Below, one piece after another: positions 62,278 through 64,000 of a DNA stretch of 64,000 bases. The DNA comes from Skermanella mucosa. Lineage in GTDB: Bacteria; Pseudomonadota; Alphaproteobacteria; Azospirillales; Azospirillaceae. The notes under the pieces are model-generated. The model was not told where the DNA came from. It worked only from the letters and a program-made list of their open reading frames with translations, and made no database searches. How positions within the stretch are numbered: the stretch's first letter is position 1; each line of letters begins with the position of its first letter. Both the position numbers and the translations under genes were made by a program. The stretch covers positions 6,036,501 to 6,100,500 of the forward strand of contig NZ_CP086106.1 in the NCBI RefSeq assembly GCF_016765655.2, given 5' to 3'.

Positions 62278-62799
62278 ATGACGCCAGAACATTTCCGCAC
62301 CTTCGCCCGCTACAACGCCTGGGCCAACGCACGCCTCTATGCCGCCTGCGCGGCGCTTCCCGACGCCGAGTTCCGCAAGCCGCGGCAGGCCTTCTTCGGC
62401 TCCATCCTGGGTACGCTCAACCATGTGCTGGTGGCGGATCGGGCCTGGCTCGGCCGTCTCGAAGGCGTCCCGTCCGGCATCACCGGCCTGGATCAGATCC
62501 TCTACGGTGATCTGGCCGAACTCACCGCCGCCCGGACCGCCGAGGACGCGCGGATCACGGCCCTGGTGGATCGCCATGACGCCGGAGACCTGGGCCGCGA
62601 CCTGGTCTACCGGACCCTGGCGGGAACCGAGCAGCGCACGCCGGTGGTCTGGGTGCTGTCCCACCTGTTCAACCATCAGACCCACCATCGGGGCCAAGCC
62701 CACGGCCTGCTGTCCCAGACCGCCGTGGCCCCGCCCCCGCTCGACCTGATCTATTTCCTGCGCGAGCGGGAAGCGGACGTCACCGGGGATCGCGCTTGA
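62278..62799 (+). CDS. DinB-family metal-binding protein
   Basis: A 173-residue four-helix-bundle protein of the DinB/YfiT fold. The three histidine ligands are placed as usual: LNHVLVADRAWLGRL (first His), and VLSHLFNHQTHHRGQAHGLL (second and third). N-terminal FARYNAWANARLYAACAALP is the family opening. Some members are thiol-S-transferases or bacillithiol/mycothiol-linked; in proteobacteria the function is open. Its end overlaps the converging DUF971 gene by 20 bases. Confidence 0.9.
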   Translation: MTPEHFRTFARYNAWANARLYAACAALPDAEFRKPRQAFFGSILGTLNHVLVADRAWLGRLEGVPSGITGLDQILYGDLAELTAARTAEDARITALVDRHDAGDLGRDLVYRTLAGTEQRTPVVWVLSHLFNHQTHHRGQAHGLLSQTAVAPPPLDLIYFLREREADVTGDRA

Positions 62800-63184
62800 G
62801 CCCGCGCTTCTCCAGTTCCCGGAGATAATCGGCCCACAGCTCCTCCTGGTGCTCTCCCAGCTCGTACAGGTACTTCCAGGAGAAGATGCCGCTGTCGTGC
62901 ATGTCGTCGAACTGGATCCGGATCGCGTAGTTGCCGACCGGCTCCAGCCCCATGATGCCGACATGCCGGCGGCCGGAGACGATCTGCTTCTGGCTGGGGG
63001 CGTGGCCCTGGACCTCCGCCGACGGGCTCTCGACCCGCAGCAGTTCGGCCGGCAGGGAAAAGCGGCGTCCGTCGTCGAACGCGATCTCCAGCCGCTTCTC
63101 GGCCTTCTTCAGCCGCACTTCCACCGGCCAGTGCTGCGTGCCGAAGGGATCGGTGGCGAAGGATTCACCGGAAGCGGGCGCCAT
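62780..63184 (-). CDS. DUF971 (gamma-butyrobetaine hydroxylase N-terminal-like) protein
   Basis: A 134-residue protein with the DUF971 pattern: RLKKAEKRLEIAFDDGRRFSLPAELLRVESPSAEVQGH, VGIMGLEPVGNYAIRIQFDDMHDSGIFSWKYLYELG. This domain binds a metal or supports Fe-S carriers (family knowledge); its role in this stand-alone form is unclear. It starts at the stop of the Trm112-like gene (TGATG overlap), so both are translationally coupled. Confidence 0.88.
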   Translation of the reverse strand: MAPASGESFATDPFGTQHWPVEVRLKKAEKRLEIAFDDGRRFSLPAELLRVESPSAEVQGHAPSQKQIVSGRRHVGIMGLEPVGNYAIRIQFDDMHDSGIFSWKYLYELGEHQEELWADYLRELEKRGLKRDPR

Positions 63185-63447
63185 CAGTGGCCCGCCGTCT
63201 TGGAGGAATGGCCGCCGGCCGGATGGGAATGGGTGGGATGCGCGGTGTCGGCATCCAGCGTCCGGGCCTCGTCCACCAGCATGATGGGAATGCCGTCGCG
63301 GATCGGATAGGCCAGCCCCGCCCGGTCGCTGATCAGCTCCTGCGCCGCCGCGTCATAGCGGAGCGGCCCCTTGGTCAGCGGGCAGACCAGGATCTCCAGA
63401 AGCTTGGGATCGACCTTCGCCGCCGACCCCGTTTTGGTATCGCTCAC
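63184..63447 (-). CDS. Trm112-family protein
   Basis: An 87-residue protein with the Trm112/YcaR pattern: [49 protein letters not shown]. Only one cysteine remains, so the zinc site of eukaryotic Trm112 is absent, as in other bacterial members. The C-terminal tail is His-rich ([18 protein letters not shown]), which might bind metal. Such proteins serve as partners of methyltransferases in eukaryotes; the bacterial role is not established. Confidence 0.88.
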   Translation of the reverse strand: MSDTKTGSAAKVDPKLLEILVCPLTKGPLRYDAAAQELISDRAGLAYPIRDGIPIMLVDEARTLDADTAHPTHSHPAGGHSSKTAGH

Positions 63448-63501
63448 GTGTTCGTCCCCTCGATGCGGCCCGGCAGCCGATATGTCACGTCCGTTACCGG
63501 G

Positions 63502-64000
63502 TCAGTGCCGGGCCATGGTATCGCCGTCCCGCTTGTCCAGGACAGCCATTTCGATGATGGCGATCATCATGCCGGCCCGTTCGGACAGCGTGCCGCATTC
63601 CAGCAGGGCCTGCTTCTCCGACGGCTCGAACGGGCAGATCATCGCGAGCGACGTCACCAGCCGTTCGTCCGGCGTCGATTCGATGGCGTCCCAGTTGGCC
63701 GAGATGCCCTGGATCTTGAAATAAGTGCGCAACCCCTCGACCAGCCGCGCCCTGTCGAACAGGGCGTGACCCGGCTCCGCCAGGTCGCCGGCGAATCGCT
63801 CCCACGAGGCCGTGACGCGGCGGTATCCGCGCGTGATCGGCAGCTCGCGCACGATCTCGAACCGGCAGACGCCGGTCAGCGTGATCAGGTAGCGACCGTC
63901 GTCGGTCTCGCTGAAGCTGGTGATCCGGCCGGCGCAGCCGATCGGATAGACCGGCTGGGCGCTGGCGCGGCTCAGGGGATCCGACGGCTGGATAATGCCG
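63502..64000 (-). CDS. Lon N-terminal (PUA-like) domain protein, start cut off by window edge
   Basis: The last 166 residues of a stand-alone LON substrate-binding-domain protein; the N-terminus lies beyond base 64000. Visible features: VYPIGCAGRITSFSETDDGRYLITLTGVCRFEI, RELPITRGYRRV, and the helical end DERLVTSLAMICPFEPSEKQALLECGTLSERAGMMIAIIEM. There is no ATPase or Ser-Lys protease part, unlike Lon itself. It precedes the Trm112 and DUF971 genes on the same strand, an arrangement seen in other alphaproteobacteria. Confidence 0.88.
   Translation of the reverse strand, partial: GIIQPSDPLSRASAQPVYPIGCAGRITSFSETDDGRYLITLTGVCRFEIVRELPITRGYRRVTASWERFAGDLAEPGHALFDRARLVEGLRTYFKIQGISANWDAIESTPDERLVTSLAMICPFEPSEKQALLECGTLSERAGMMIAIIEMAVLDKRDGDTMARH

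Overview
The window looks like chromosomal DNA from a high-GC, motile alphaproteobacterium, most likely Azospirillaceae/Rhodospirillales; a Skermanella- or Azospirillum-like organism fits, but the genus is an inference. The supporting signs are an alphaproteobacterial flagellin with its FlaF regulator and a DUF1217 flagellar protein, an SdhAF4 (DUF1674) assembly factor, a DUF1127 protein behind a CtrA-type TTAA-N7-TTAA box, a NifJ-type pyruvate:ferredoxin oxidoreductase, strong third-position GC bias (which produces huge spurious antisense ORFs), and dense gene packing.

Layout. 1-5.2 kb (minus strand) is a flagellin island: a glycosyltransferase-FkbM methyltransferase fusion, a coupled unknown protein, flagellin with a clear terminator, FlaF, DUF1217 and a cut-off TPR protein. 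5.4-14.5 kb (minus) is metabolic: DHOD-like flavoprotein, NifJ, an IlvD/Edd dehydratase, a GNAT acetyltransferase, an Rpn-type nuclease and an AcuI-like quinone oxidoreductase. 14.6-22 kb holds an MFS transporter, a glycine/aspartate-rich RTX protein, a three-gene GMC (gluconate 2-dehydrogenase-like) dehydrogenase operon with an unusual mono-heme cytochrome, and a methyl-accepting chemotaxis protein.

22.4-33.3 kb is the accessory region: a two-gene TIR + nSTAND1/transmembrane/WD40 candidate immune module, a parallel beta-helix protein, a GIY-YIG protein, and an AAA_14/DUF4143 ATPase preceded by four direct repeats of exact 22-bp period, ending at a tRNA-Thr(CGU) gene. 33.3-43.7 kb is a full kdp potassium-uptake locus (an extra 27-aa ORF, kdpF, A, B, C, D, E). 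Between kdpD and kdpE sits a group II intron of about 1.9 kb, inserted into one arm of a CACAGAT-type inverted repeat, plus a REP-like palindrome pair. A second, uninterrupted copy of the same repeat type lies at 59.9 kb, which lets the intron borders be set to the base.

43.7-64 kb is mostly conserved housekeeping: two tandem 144-aa paralogs of unknown function, recQ, glgA-glgC (glycogen synthesis), amtB (ammonium transport) with a strong terminator, a class A penicillin-binding protein, a nitronate-monooxygenase-like flavoprotein, a glycerophosphodiester phosphodiesterase, an EpmB/KamA-like radical SAM enzyme, a secreted unknown, a secreted SNase-like nuclease, sdhAF4, htpX, a GFA-family protein, a class I aminotransferase, DUF1127, DinB, and the DUF971-Trm112-LonN-like cluster that runs off the right edge. 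No CRISPR array, rRNA operon, phage or IS transposase was seen.
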